From NCBI GenBank assembly GCA_951812925.1, contig OX638369.1:51455061-51519060 (forward strand): DNA of 64,000 bases. Direction: 5' to 3'. Position numbers and translations under genes: made by a program. The notes beneath the pieces were generated by a model. The model did no database searches, was not told the origin of the DNA, and saw only the letters and a program-made list of their open reading frames with translations. The stretch is from Calliopum simillimum. Lineage: Eukaryota; Arthropoda; Insecta; Diptera; Lauxaniidae. Shown in pieces: positions 11,351 to 22,020 of the stretch; the stretch's first letter is position 1; each line of letters starts with the position of its first letter.

Positions 11351-12027
11351 CACGACCGCAAACACAGAAGGCTGCGAGTCACAGCCTGACAACCGATGCG
11401 AACACATCAATTGCCAAGCATTCGATAGAAGTAGCAATCGAAGAATTGTTTAATTGTGTAAAGGCCTCGTATTTACTAGGTATCTTAAGGTAGTTTGTTA
11501 AACTTGTTCGCCTGGAATATTTATTATAATTTTCCACAAAGTCTTCCTGGCACCTTAAGTGACACTGCACTGCACTGGACACTTTTTATAGTATTCATAT
11601 AGTAGCAACCACGAAGACTTATTATAGTCTTCCACTAAGGTTTCCTGGGCACCTTAAGTGACCGGAGTATGTAGCTATGGTGCTGAACATTTGTTATAGT
11701 ATCCATATAGTACCCGTAGTCACCAAAATATAGTCCATGGGAAGACTTTTCTATCATTGATCTTCCCAAAGGATCCAAGTGAGCATTCACCGAAAGGAGA
11801 TTCAGCCAGCCACATAGCTAGCACGGATTGGAGGATTATTCGACGAAAGGATTAAACTCATATAAATTTTATATTATTACAATTAATAAAAATAAATAAT
11901 TTGTAATTGGGAAAAAAAACTAAATAAAAATATTTTGTAAACTAAAAGTTTTGGATTGTCTTTTAGTCTGACCCTGGACACCGCTGACGCCTACCTCAGC
12001 CCAATGCCAAAACAATCGTTACACTCT

Positions 12028-12779
12028 GAAGAATTCATATATTCACCTGGCCTTTTATATTCGAAAAATGAACACTTGCTCTTTTAAAAATTTCTTATGC
12101 CTTTTGAGTTTCTATTATGCCGAGAATGCAATTTTTGTAAAAAGTTTCTATTATTTGTTTTACTCAAGCCTGAGTTATTGTTATACAAATGTCTCTGGCA
12201 ATTGTAGTTTTGAGAGTAATTATATATCTGTTAATTAAATACGTGACATTTCATCAGTGAATTGTATTTTGATTTTAAAAAATTTTAAGAGGTAAGTATT
12301 TATGTAAGATATATGTAAATATGTAAGGGAATAGTGTCGGGTGTGGGCACCATTTTGTTTTCGACTTATAACTTTTGACCAAGTGCATATTATGCAGACA
12401 TATAAGTAGGTATCAAGCTAGAGATCTTAACTGACTAGTGGTGAGGAAAGTAGACTGATTTCGTCAGTTGGAAAATTTATATAAAACACATAGTGAAGTG
12501 ATCATATTCGACAAAAAAAATTGTGGGCCGGTTGTGGGCACCCTTAGAAAATCGGCTTAAAATGGAAAAATATGACTGTTGCCCTGAAACCTTCGGCATC
12601 AATGCCAGGTAAATTGTTTTGCAGACTAAGCCGGCTAGATGACGTTATTTCTAGCTTTTGTTGATATTGCTCTCTTGCCAAGCATGATTTTTTTGTACAG
12701 ACGATGACGTTTAAAAACTGCAAACCTTTGTGGGCGTGATAATACTGAGCTCAAAGAGAATACAAACTTCGCTTGGCTT
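12028..12779. other. Stretch with no gene seen
   Basis: This lies between the solo LTR and the right Tc1-like arm. Two GTGGGCACC words (12354 and 12533) are the only repeated sequence I noticed. No coding frame is supported. Confidence 0.4.
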
Positions 12780-13415
12780 TTTTTGCTTATAAAGGGCTTC
12801 TTACTTAGGTTTTAAAATTATGGTCTCGGTGCACGAGTTGGACAGTTTTTGCTGTGTGGATTGCTTAGTTCGTGTTGTACTTTTGTGACTATTTTTGGAG
12901 CAGATAATGTGGGTTGTCTTAATTTTATGGACAAAAATCTGACAGTCAGCGGGACTAAAAATGGATAAACGAAGTTTTCAGTTGTACTTTGCATTGTGGT
13001 CGGGACTCAAATTAACATATGGAGCAGCTTCGCGCAGGGATTGAACGTTCGTAAAATGACTTATAACAGATTTTCGCTGCTTGGCGACCCATTTTTGCAA
13101 AATGAACTTTTTTACCCTCACGTGTACAAGATCAAACTAAAAATTGGCTGCATCTGGTTTCAAATACCACACAGAGAACATGGCAATAGAAATTCCTGTT
13201 AAATAAAGCAAAACTCTGCACGAAATAAGCTGTGACTTATATTTTCCTGCTAAATCGATTTTTTCCGCCTTGAGCGTCTCTGAATCAATTTTTGTGGATT
13301 TTCTTTTACTTTTTATGAACAATAGCCTGCAATTTCACGATGTATGTATTAGTTTTAAAGGTACAGTGTTTTAAAGTTAAAAAATATTACTGCACGAAAT
13401 AAGCACCAAATCGAA
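12780..13415 (-). pseudogene. Tc1-like element relic, right inverted arm
   Basis: This is the reverse complement of the left arm at 8498..9970 without the 776-bp insertion. On the minus strand it encodes a degraded MGRQAAKIC start and helix-turn-helix region of a Tc1-like transposase with several breaks. CTGCACGAAATAAGC occurs near 13217 and again near 13391. The open frame at 12996..13202 on the other strand is a shadow. Confidence 0.6.
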
Positions 13416-13769
13416 AAAATTGTGTTTTCTTTAAACTAATTTTCAGTAGATTTTATCTCGAATACTATTAAATGAACGATATGAAGCGAGTGTTACAGTC
13501 TTTCAAGTCCTCAGAAATGTCAAGCACTATTTGATTCATCGGTTTATTTTCCTACAAGGTGCTTACACAAAATGGGACACCCGTGTGGTTTCAACTTCTT
13601 TTCTTTTAGTTCCAAATGAAGCCTCAAATTCTATTGAAATGTGTACTTCAAAATAGAAAATAATGTTTCCGAGGAAAAATTAGAAATAGCGCCGGAAATT
13701 GTACATTTCCCCCACTCCACCCAAGAAAAAATTCCGCCTATTTTTAATTTTAAGGGCCAATAGGACCAA
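13416..13769. other. Stretch with no gene seen
   Basis: AT-rich sequence lies between the Tc1-like arm and the block shared upstream of Pgant copies B and C. I recognise nothing in it. Confidence 0.35.
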
Positions 13770-15250
13770 TAGTATATGTGTCCAATAATTTTTTTCATAC
13801 TTGGATCTAAAAAATTTTTTTTTAAAACAAATTTGAATAAAAATGTTATACCGGTAAGTACAAATATGCAAAAAAACTACAAACTTTTCAGTGGTTCAGG
13901 AGCGGTCCCGAAAGGCTTAAACATTTTTCTAGCCTAAAAATTTACATACTTTTAGTAAGAATCCTTTTTTCGATTTCCCAATAACTTTAAATTACAAAAC
14001 GTGTATAATTCTATTGTTTCTTGACAGATCGGAAAAGGATTTCAAAGCCAAAGTTTAATGCTCTTAGCCATAAGTATATCAGATAGAAATTTTTTAAATA
14101 ATTTTAAACAAATGCTTGTTAAAAAATTTTAAAATTTTTAATAAGTTTCAAAAAATATATTTGTTAAGTATTTCATTAAAATAATGAAAATTTTTTTTAG
14201 CTATACAAGAATATTTAAATTAATACAGAAATATGCAATGTTTCAACACCGCAGCAATTTTTTTCATTTATAAAAGTATGTTTTTAATTATTGTACCATA
14301 TTCAAAAAAAAATTTGAGACAGAGTTTGCAACGAATTATAAAAGTAGTCGTTGTTGCCAAACATCGATCTTTTTTTGACGATGTTTCCTTAACATCGATG
14401 GTTAATTCAGAAAACATCGATGCTCAAAAAATCGATGTTTTCCGGTCGATATCGCAGCTCGCCCGCTAACCATTTCTAGTAGTAATGGGTATAATGGTTG
14501 CATTTTTGTGAAATATACTCTTAAAGTTGCATTTTGAATATATTTTTTGTATGAGCGGTAGGTAGGCGTATCTGTTTACCGAATTCGCTCGTTTTCAATC
14601 TCTCGAGCTAACTTTTACGACAAAATCTTGCCTAGTTTTCCCGTAGAAAATATTTCCACAGACGGACAGCCAGCCAGACATAGCTATATCGACTCAGGAG
14701 GTGACACTAATCAAGAATATATATACTTTTCTATACCTGCCACACCTTCTTCTTTGCGTGACAAACGTAAGGACAAAGTGAATATACCCTGGGTGTAGGG
14801 TATAAAAAGATTATTCAAAGAAAACAAAAGACAAAATTGAAACAATTGGGAACAATCAGTTAAGGTAAAAACTTTTATATGGCACACGTAGCGTGAAAAT
14901 AAAAACTTAATTTTGTTAAGATTTTAAAAGCACTTCATACATACATTGTAAATATTTCATTTTAGCAAAAATCAGTAAGTATCTCACAAAAATAAGTGTA
15001 AAAGTTTAAAAAAAGTATTTAATGCGAAAATTTGTATGAAATCGAATTTTCTGGAACGAAAATTACAGTTTACAATTAAGTAAGTTGCGGTTTTATTGTT
15101 TTTCTTTTCTTAATAACTTTGAGTTAAGCCTCTTAAATTGTGAATAATTGTGATTGGATATGGCTTAGTGCGAATTATACTCGTTACAGTGTCGAGCCAT
15201 AAAATTATAAATGAAAAGATAATTTTACTAAAAACAAAGAAATAAAACAG
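13770..15250. repeat. Distal upstream block of Pgant copy B, shared with copy C
   Basis: This matches 29010..30665 upstream of copy C, beginning at TATGTGTCCAATAATTTT. Relative to C it has extra sequence at about 14107..14660, which includes four ATCGAT words. It lacks the 701-bp MITE found upstream of C. A common dipteran-repeat-like tail (near 14690..14815) ends in the palindromic ATACCCTGGGTGTAGGGTAT. The block is cut from the gene by the 4.7-kb insertion that follows. Confidence 0.7.
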
Positions 15251-15419
15251 GAGTGGAATCGGCGTTGATTGTCGTTTTTGATAATCAACTTTTCTTTGCT
15301 CTGTGTAAAGCAATCACAGAATATTTGTTGATAAGTGACAGCGCTTTCAATTTTGAAATTTAATTTGGTTGTCAGAGTTGTCAATTGTTGTTTTGATTTG
15401 GATAAAGGAAAAAATTCGT

Positions 15420-16010
15420 AAATTTTATCGATGAATAAGCACATTTTTCATCGCCAAACGCGGTCCTTTCTGCTTCAAATCAATACCGAATCTTTCCACA
15501 AGCACGTTTGCCCGAAGAAACCACTATCTCGTATGTTTGTTGTTCTCTGGTGTCTTGTGATGGATTTATGTTTCGTTCACGTTAATGAAACAGCGGTAAA
15601 CTCGTTCGGATTATGACACACTCTCCTTTGAAGTAGTCGTACTGTAGCGCTTATGGTCGAGTGTAAGGAATTTCTGCGAACATCGTGCAAATAGCTTTTC
15701 ATAGCCAAATATTTATGTAAAATGTGATGTACATGCTCAATTGAGAAGCCTACGGCTCCAGCTACCTTACGTACTTTCATTCTTTGATCGTCCAATATCA
15801 TTCCATGGATTTTATCGACGATTTCTGGCCTGACGAATTCTTTTGAGCGAACTGAATATTCGACGCATGCTGGTACAATTCCAACGGAACTCAGTAAACC
15901 ATTTCTTAACCATTCAAATTGATGGTACAGAGTCCCCACTTTATTCATCAAGGTTTTCCTTGGTTTTGGTGATGGTTTTTTACGCAAGAAATAATGCGAG
16001 AGAAGTTTGC
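15420..16010 (-). pseudogene. mariner transposase relic
   Basis: The minus strand encodes a helix-turn-helix block (PEIVDKIHGMILDDQRMKVR, then a VHHILHKYLAMK segment), typical of mariner transposases. A degraded region in shifted frames follows, and then a relic of the DETW-(x)-TPETKEQ catalytic block (NET..INPSQDTREQ). At least one frameshift and several stops separate the parts. Later catalytic motifs and terminal repeats are not found. It is a dead fragment inside the larger insertion. The longest open frame (15577..16098) covers only part of it. Confidence 0.65.
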
Positions 16011-16479
16011 TTTTTTCATTTTCGTTTGTAGCATTTATTGATGTATTTTGAAGATGTATTACTGAAAACAAGCTTACCTTTCCATCGAAATCAACCAAAT
16101 CTTCAAGAGGTTCTTTCCAAAGTTACAGTGATAAAATTGCCCTAACATGCTGGCTCAACAGTATTGGGAAAATAAAAGCGATTCCTGAAAAGCATCATTA
16201 AAGTTAACATCCTTTTCGTCTTATTTCATGTTCTCTAATTCTTTTCTTTATCATTTTTATTTCTATTTCACTTTAAAAACTTCTTTACTGCGTTAAATAT
16301 TTCCAAAATATATGGGTAAATCTCAGCAAGTGTGGCTTTTTTCAAAAAAAAAGTTTTTTTTTTTCAAACATGTGGCACCCTTTTTTGGACCGCGAGTTAT
16401 TAATTAGAGATACATTAGAAGTATTTTACAGCCAGCGTTACTGACTTTTTTCGATCGCCTCCCCCAATATCGTCAAAAA

Positions 16480-17600
16480 TCTCTCGTCACGGTGTTTGTG
16501 TTTGAACTCCTCTGAAACGGCTCGACCGATTTTTATGAAATTTTTTTATATGTATTTGGTAGATATGGAAATCGGTTATAAAGTATATTTCATTCCGAAA
16601 GAGTGTATATTTAGGGTGGCCCTCATACAAAAATATTTTTTAAATCGGATTTTCTCACATACCGGTTAATCGATTCACATTAATTCTACACCACGTGGTT
16701 TTTATATTAAGTTGCACAGCTTTAACTATAAAACTTTTATTTAGGGTGGCCCTTACACAATTTTTTAAATCGTATTTTTTCGATTCACACGGAATTTGCC
16801 TTTTATATCAAGAGGCACAGCTTAGGTTTAAAAATTTTTATTAAGGGTGCATATTTAGAGTGACCCTCATATAAAAAACTTTTTTTATGGTTATACTGCA
16901 CCGACTATCATGAAAGTAAGCATGGAAATTGAAAGGAATATTTCTGAAGAATAAAATTTAGCATCTATGTATAGTTATGGTGACCCATAATATAAAAAAT
17001 TTTTTAAGGTCATATTGCTGCGCCGATTTTCATGAAATCAAGTATGGAGGAGGATTGAAAGGAAGCTTTCTGAAAAAAAAATTTATTTATTTAGAGTGGC
17101 CTTCATACAAAAATATTTTTTAAATCGAGTTTTTTCGATTCACATGGGATTGAAGGAAAAAAAAAATTCATTGCTGGGGTAGGTGTGAGAAAAGGTCGTA
17201 AAGTATATTTCATACCTAACGATCGTATAATTTTTTGTGACCTTCGGAAATCTTCGGTTGTCACAGAAAACTATTAGTTAAGGTTTGTTGATAGTTCGTT
17301 ATGTATTTTTTTCCTCTCGTATTCTTCGTTTTGGGTATGAAGCCTTTGGGAACCTTCGAGTATTTCAAAAAACTATCAGTTAAAGTTTTTTGATAGTTCG
17401 CCGTCGATTTTTTCCCTCTCGTATACCTAGATATTCTTCGTTTTGACTATCAAGCCTTCGGGTGACCTTCGGCAAACTTTAAGTGGCCTAGAAAATTATC
17501 AATTAAAACTTGATGAAAGTTTGCCATAGATATTTTCCCTCCTTCGTTTTGACTATGAAGCTTTCGGGTGATCTTTGGAAGCCTTCGTGTATAGCATAAA
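16480..17600. repeat. Two diverged tandem-repeat arrays
   Basis: From 16610 to 17140 a unit of about 120 bp recurs about five times, marked by TTTAGGGTGGCCCTCATAC variants at 16612, 16738, 16852, 16974 and 17090. From 17250 to 17590 a second unit of about 125 bp recurs three times, marked by CTTCGTTTTGACTAT and a CCTTCGGG word. Neither encodes protein. They fill the middle of the 4.7-kb insertion. Confidence 0.55.
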
Positions 17601-18450
17601 CACATTTCCATACCTGAGACACACTCATTCTCAAAATTTTAGCTCAATTGGAATAGTAGTTTCTGAGTGATAATGCTTCACACACACACAGTCATTGTAT
17701 ATATGTATAGATGAACCTTAAAAAATTGTACATATTAGCCATTGTTGAAGTATGTACTGAGGGGCGATTTTTTTACATATTCATTGACCCAAGATCCAAT
17801 GATTTCGCAAAGTTTGAAACAAGTTTTTGCCCCCGGATTGTTGTGCCCCTCAAAATACCATTTTTTTAGACGTAATTTCGCCATTTGAGCATCTTCTCAA
17901 GAGTGTTACCACACAACAAGAGGTGGCACAACCTTCTATCTGGTCATATCTTTTAGTCATAACATTAAGAAATCATATTTCATGAGAAATATTGCGAAAA
18001 AATAATCACATCTACAGCAGCATGTTAGAAAATTACCAGATTTTGGGTAAAAACCATTCACACAACTTGGGAGGCCCATATCTAGCGCCCTACTAAAGGC
18101 ACATCAACGGAATGCAGTTTTTCTTACGTCCAAACATTCATGTTAAAGATTCTGAAAGCCCGAAATAATTTGCTGAACCGCCTCAAAAATTATAGCTCAA
18201 TAACGGAAGCGGCTTATTCAATTCACACTCAAAATATGTGGATTTTGCTCGAATATTGGCAAAAAAAATAAAAAATAAAGCTTCCAGGCGGTAGCACACA
18301 CATGTTTTTGTATTTAACATCATTCAATAAGTGTCACAGACATGTTGGAATAGATGGGAAATGCAACGGGTGCTCACTCGGCGAACCGATACCTATTCAC
18401 ACTGAAAGCCACACTTGCTGAGATTTCCCCATATAAAAACGATACCTAAA
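17601..18450. other. Non-coding part of the 4.7-kb insertion
   Basis: There is a short CA-repeat near 17680 and otherwise plain AT-rich sequence up to the Tc1/mariner insertion. No gene is seen. Confidence 0.4.
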
Positions 18451-18452
18451 TA

Positions 18453-19765
18453 CAGGGTGGCTGATTCGAAGTGTTACCAATTCAAAAGACTATATTTTTA
18501 GTTTCCATGCACAGATTTTATTGATCAAACGCTATAATTGTTGGGAAATGTTCAAATTTTAAGAATCTACTTGAGATTTTTGATATGGTCACCTTTGGCC
18601 TGAACTATGACCCGTAGACGGTCGAAGAACGAGTCGCATGCTGCACGAATTTGATTTTGTGGAAGTTTGCGCCATTCTCGTTGAAGGGCCACTTTTAGCG
18701 CATCAACGCTCTGGTATTTTTTAGTCAAGACCTTCCTGTCCAACATACCCCAGATTGAGAAATCCAGCGGATTCGCATCAGGCGAATTTGAGAGCCATTG
18801 TTGAGCAGAAATGAAGCTAGGAACGTTTTTTTCTAACCATTCTTGATTCACACGAGCTTTGTGTGACGGTGCCGAGTCTTGTTGGAATGTCCATGGCTTG
18901 CGACCGAAATGTTTGCGTGCCCACGGTAGTAAAGCACCCTCCAACACTGATTTACGATACACCTGGGCGTTAACTTTGACGCCAGCGGCCAAAAAAACGA
19001 GTGGTGAGCGCCCATCAGCAGTCACTGCAGCCCAAACCATCACATGCGGTGGTGCCTGCGTCCTGGTGGCCAAACGAACATTCAAATTTTCGTAGGACCT
19101 CTCTGTCAAGTAAACCCGATCATTTTGTTTGTTTACATATTGCTGGATACAGTAATTTTTCTCATCAGAGGAGACAATTTGTGACAGATTTCCGGCGGCG
19201 TGCAAGCGCAACAACTCCTTGGCTCTATCGAGCCTAACTTTTTTTTGAGCAGGAGTGAGATCATGCTCCTTTTGGAACTTGAGGGCCTTTAGTCCGAGCT
19301 TGTTTGACAATATGTGTTGCATTCGTTCACGCGATATTTTCAGCTCGGCAGCCATTTGTCTGCCACTGCGTCTCGGATTTCGCTCAATTCTGGCCTTCAC
19401 CTTACGAACCATTTCTGGTGATGTTGCAGTTATTTTCCAGCCACCACCATGTCGTTTGGCCACGCTGCCGGTACCATTGTAACGTGTTATGGTCCGATAC
19501 ACAAACATTTTATTCACTTTTAAATATTTCAGCTCACGAACAATTGCTGGTTGCGATTTTCCAGCCAAATAAAGAGCAATCACACTATTACGTTTGAGTT
19601 CCATTTCGAAAATTTTTTATTTTCAATAAATTGACGCGCAAATGCTTTTGGTTACTTATTGACAATAGAATGAACTAATATCATGCCAATTTTTAGACAG
19701 CTGTCATGTTCCATCTGTCAGATAAGTCTATTTGAAGTTGGTAACAGCTCGAATCAGCCACCCTG
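18453..19765 (-). mobile_element. Complete Tc1/mariner-superfamily transposon, DD37D type
   Basis: The element is 1313 bp with terminal inverted repeats of at least 28 bp. They begin CAGGGTGGCTGATTCGA and differ at only two positions over that length. TA lies at each side (18451..18452 and 19766..19767). It carries one uninterrupted transposase gene on the minus strand. Good ends plus an open gene suggest recent arrival. Confidence 0.88.
18567..19604 (-). CDS. Tc1/mariner-type transposase (DD37D), intact frame
   Basis: This 345-residue DNA transposase would act in the nucleus as the cut-and-paste enzyme of the element at 18453..19765. The N terminus has helix-turn-helix features and a GGGWKITATSPEMVRK linker. 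The catalytic triad is visible as SDEKNY, then QQDSAPSHKA, then SPDANPLDFSIWG. There are 37 residues between the second and third aspartates (counting to the D of NPLD), which is the maT/mori-like DD37D spacing. The length is typical for the family and there are no internal stops. The first ATG lies about 160 bases inside the right terminus. I infer it may be functional; activity cannot be read from sequence. Confidence 0.87.
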   Translation of the reverse strand: MELKRNSVIALYLAGKSQPAIVRELKYLKVNKMFVYRTITRYNGTGSVAKRHGGGWKITATSPEMVRKVKARIERNPRRSGRQMAAELKISRERMQHILSNKLGLKALKFQKEHDLTPAQKKVRLDRAKELLRLHAAGNLSQIVSSDEKNYCIQQYVNKQNDRVYLTERSYENLNVRLATRTQAPPHVMVWAAVTADGRSPLVFLAAGVKVNAQVYRKSVLEGALLPWARKHFGRKPWTFQQDSAPSHKARVNQEWLEKNVPSFISAQQWLSNSPDANPLDFSIWGMLDRKVLTKKYQSVDALKVALQREWRKLPQNQIRAACDSFFDRLRVIVQAKGDHIKNLK

Positions 19766-19950
19766 TAGTTATAGCTTGAAAATGACACAAAAACTGTGAC
19801 TTTCAAGCTGACAATCCACTTACGCAGAGCAAAATGCTATGGTTGATAGTCAATAATCAAAAATCAAAGTTGGTAATCACCTTACACAGAGCAAAAGTGT
19901 GATATTTAATAATCAACAATCCACTATCACCTTAGCCGATTACACTCCAG

Positions 19951-20156
19951 AAAATTTAAAAAAAATTTAGATGATCGGTAAATACTACAAAGTTGTTAAT
20001 TTTCATAATTTAATGGGCGCATGGTGTAAAATAACTTTTTTGCTTCCATGTCCGCTGAGTTACAAATCAGTCTCTATATTACAAGCTTTAAAGTTAAACA
20101 GAAAATATTTTTTTTTTTTATTTTCTTACAAGTGGTATTTTTCTTAAATATCAAAA
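19951..20156 (+). promoter_or_regulatory. Proximal upstream region of Pgant copy B with initiator-like site
   Basis: This stretch is nearly identical to the one before copy C (30666..30876). A TCAGTC initiator-like sequence lies at 20067..20072, about 90 bases before the start codon, and is kept in copy C at 30788..30793. I see no good TATA box or downstream promoter element. A pyrimidine tract ending in ACAAG near 20131 could be a splice acceptor of a 5' UTR intron, but this is unproven. Confidence 0.35.
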
Positions 20157-22020
20157 ATGCGCAGAAGGATTTTGAAATTATTGATCGCGGTGTACGTGTT
20201 CTTTGCAATCTTAATATTATTTCGGAACCCAGAAATTCCGAACGAACTTAATCAAAAACATACTATAAAGGAACGACCATCAAGAAAAGATTGGCATGAT
20301 TTGCAAGCCATGCACATGGACAGCCAACGTGTTGGGCTGGGAGAACAGGGTGAAGCAGCCACGTTGGGCAACAACATAGATCGTGTATTGGAAGCAAGAT
20401 TGTTTAAGCAACATGGACTTAATGCACTTTTATCCGACGCCATATCTGTCAATCGATCAGTGCCAGATGCACGTGTTAATGGGTAATAATATCGCGCCTT
20501 TTAATTCTTTCATTGATTAAGTATACTAAAACTTCTAAAACTTTCAGTTGTTTACATAAAAAATATCTAAGGAAATTGCCCACAGTCAGTATTGTTATAT
20601 CGTTCTATAATGAGTTGCTTAGCACATTTGCGCGCACATTGCATAGTCTGATCAATCGGACACCACCAGAGTTACTCAAGGAAATCATACTCGTCGATGA
20701 TTTTAGTGACTTGGAGTTTTTCCAAAAGCTTGAAAAATACGTTAAAGCGCATTTTACTAAAGTACGATTTGTGCGTTTGCCCAAGCGCATGGGTCTAATT
20801 CGTGGACGCATGGCCGGTGTACGTAATATGACTGCAGAAGTACTGGTAATCTTAGATGCACACATCGAAGTCGGTTACAATTGGTTGCCACCATTATTAG
20901 AGCCTATAGCGCTTAATAAACGCACTCTTGTTTCCCCATTAGTCGATGTGATTAACCCTGAAAACTTAGCTTACCAAGCTGTTCAACCGAAACAAGGAGG
21001 TTTCGATTGGACACTATCGTATATAGAAACACCGATTTTACAAAAGGATTTAAGAAATAGTACAGAACCTTATAATAATCCAGTTATGCTGGGTTGCTGT
21101 TTTGCAATGTCTCGTGATTATTTTTGGGAACTTGGTGGCTACGATGAAGGTCTTCAGATATGGGGTGGAGAACAATTTGAATTAAGTTTCAAGGTTTGGA
21201 TGTGCGGCGGTGGTCAGTTACTAAATGTGCCTTGTTCAAGGGTAGGACATCATTTTAGAGGAAATCTAAATAAAGGATTAAATGCGAAAGTTCCAGATTA
21301 CTTGATTAAGGTAATTTGTAGCAAAATTTTACTTAAAATTTTTAAATGTCTTTTATTCAGAACAAAATACGTGTTGTTAAAGTATGGCTGGATGACTACA
21401 AGAAATACGTTTATGAACAGCTTTCAAATAAAGTACAGAGAATGTACGTCGGAGACTTAACAAAACAAAAAGCATTACGTAAGAAATTGCATTGTAAAAC
21501 TTTCGATTGGTACATGAACGAAATTGCTGTCAATGTACTTAATGATTATCCACCAGTTCAGCCGCCACATTATGCCGTTGGTGCTATTCAAAGTGCTAGA
21601 TTACCATACTTATGCATCGATATTAGATTTAGGCCTTTAAGACCAGCTTTAAATAAATGCTCTAGAAATCTTCAAAAGCCCAATGATAGGCAATTGTTTT
21701 TTTTGAGATGGAATCAAGATCTACAATGGGGTAACTCTGATCTTTGTTTGGATGTTCCAGAGTTGCACGAAAATGCTCCAGTGACTATGTTTTTTTGTCA
21801 CAATCATGGCGGACATCAATTTTGGTATTATGATCGAAGTAATAAATGGCTGGTTAATCGCCCATATGGTACATATTGCCTGGAGATTTTTCCGCGAAAT
21901 ATGACATTGGTCGTCAACATCTGCGATAAAAAGAATTTAAATATGAAATGGAACTTTGGCAAGATCAATGAAACAGCACTTGAAAGATTTTATGAAAATA
22001 TAAGCAGAATAAAACTCTAA
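20157..22020 (+). CDS. Polypeptide N-acetylgalactosaminyltransferase, Pgant-like copy B (complete)
   Basis: Exons are 20157..20482, 20548..21310 and 21361..22020, giving 582 residues, the usual GALNT length. The introns are 65 bp (phase 2) and 50 bp (phase 0), both GT..AG. The start MRRRILKLL is followed by a hydrophobic segment (about residues 6-22), a type II signal anchor expected for a Golgi enzyme. The catalytic domain begins near VSIVISFYNEL (122-132). The D-A-H motif is at 212-214, WGGE at 314-317 and the VGHHFR histidines at 343/344. The ricin-type lectin domain (about 435-580) has CID at 448, CLD at 492 and CLE at 536, with a QFW in the second repeat. It should transfer GalNAc from UDP-GalNAc to Ser/Thr of secreted proteins. 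No disabling change is seen. Confidence 0.95.

Larger units (their letters stand above)
10305..12023 (+). mobile_element. Solo LTR of a gypsy-type retrotransposon, with a nested insert
   Basis: The segment starts TGTAACGTCCCGAGTG and ends AATCGTTACA, the TG..CA form of an LTR. CTCT flanks it on both sides (10301..10304 and 12024..12027), matching the 4-bp target duplication of gypsy-group elements. It has a TATAAAAG box at 11343..11350 and AATAAA-type polyadenylation signals near 11884..11898, both in plus orientation. No internal retrotransposon genes are attached, so it is a solo LTR left by recombination. Without the insert at 10337..11236 its length is about 820 bp. Confidence 0.75.
15251..19947. 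mobile_element. 4.7-kb TIR-flanked insertion upstream of Pgant copy B
   Basis: The ends read GAGTGGAATCGGC on the left and, reverse-complemented, GAGTGTAATCGGC on the right. CAG flanks both sides (15248..15250 and 19948..19950). The same place upstream of copy C is uninterrupted (near 30670). Subterminal words of the type GCTCTGTGTAAG occur at both ends in opposite orientation, near 15298, 19813 and 19885. The inside holds a mariner relic, satellite-like repeats and a complete Tc1/mariner element that came later. No transposase matching the outer ends is recognised, so it is probably non-autonomous or decayed. Confidence 0.65.

Noticed and set aside
14233..14469. Open frame of 78 codons upstream of Pgant copy B
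   Set aside because: No domain, not present upstream of copy C, and it overlaps a cluster of ATCGAT words that explains its content.
19001..19597. Plus-strand open frames over the Tc1/mariner element
   Set aside because: They are antisense shadows of the transposase at 18567..19604.
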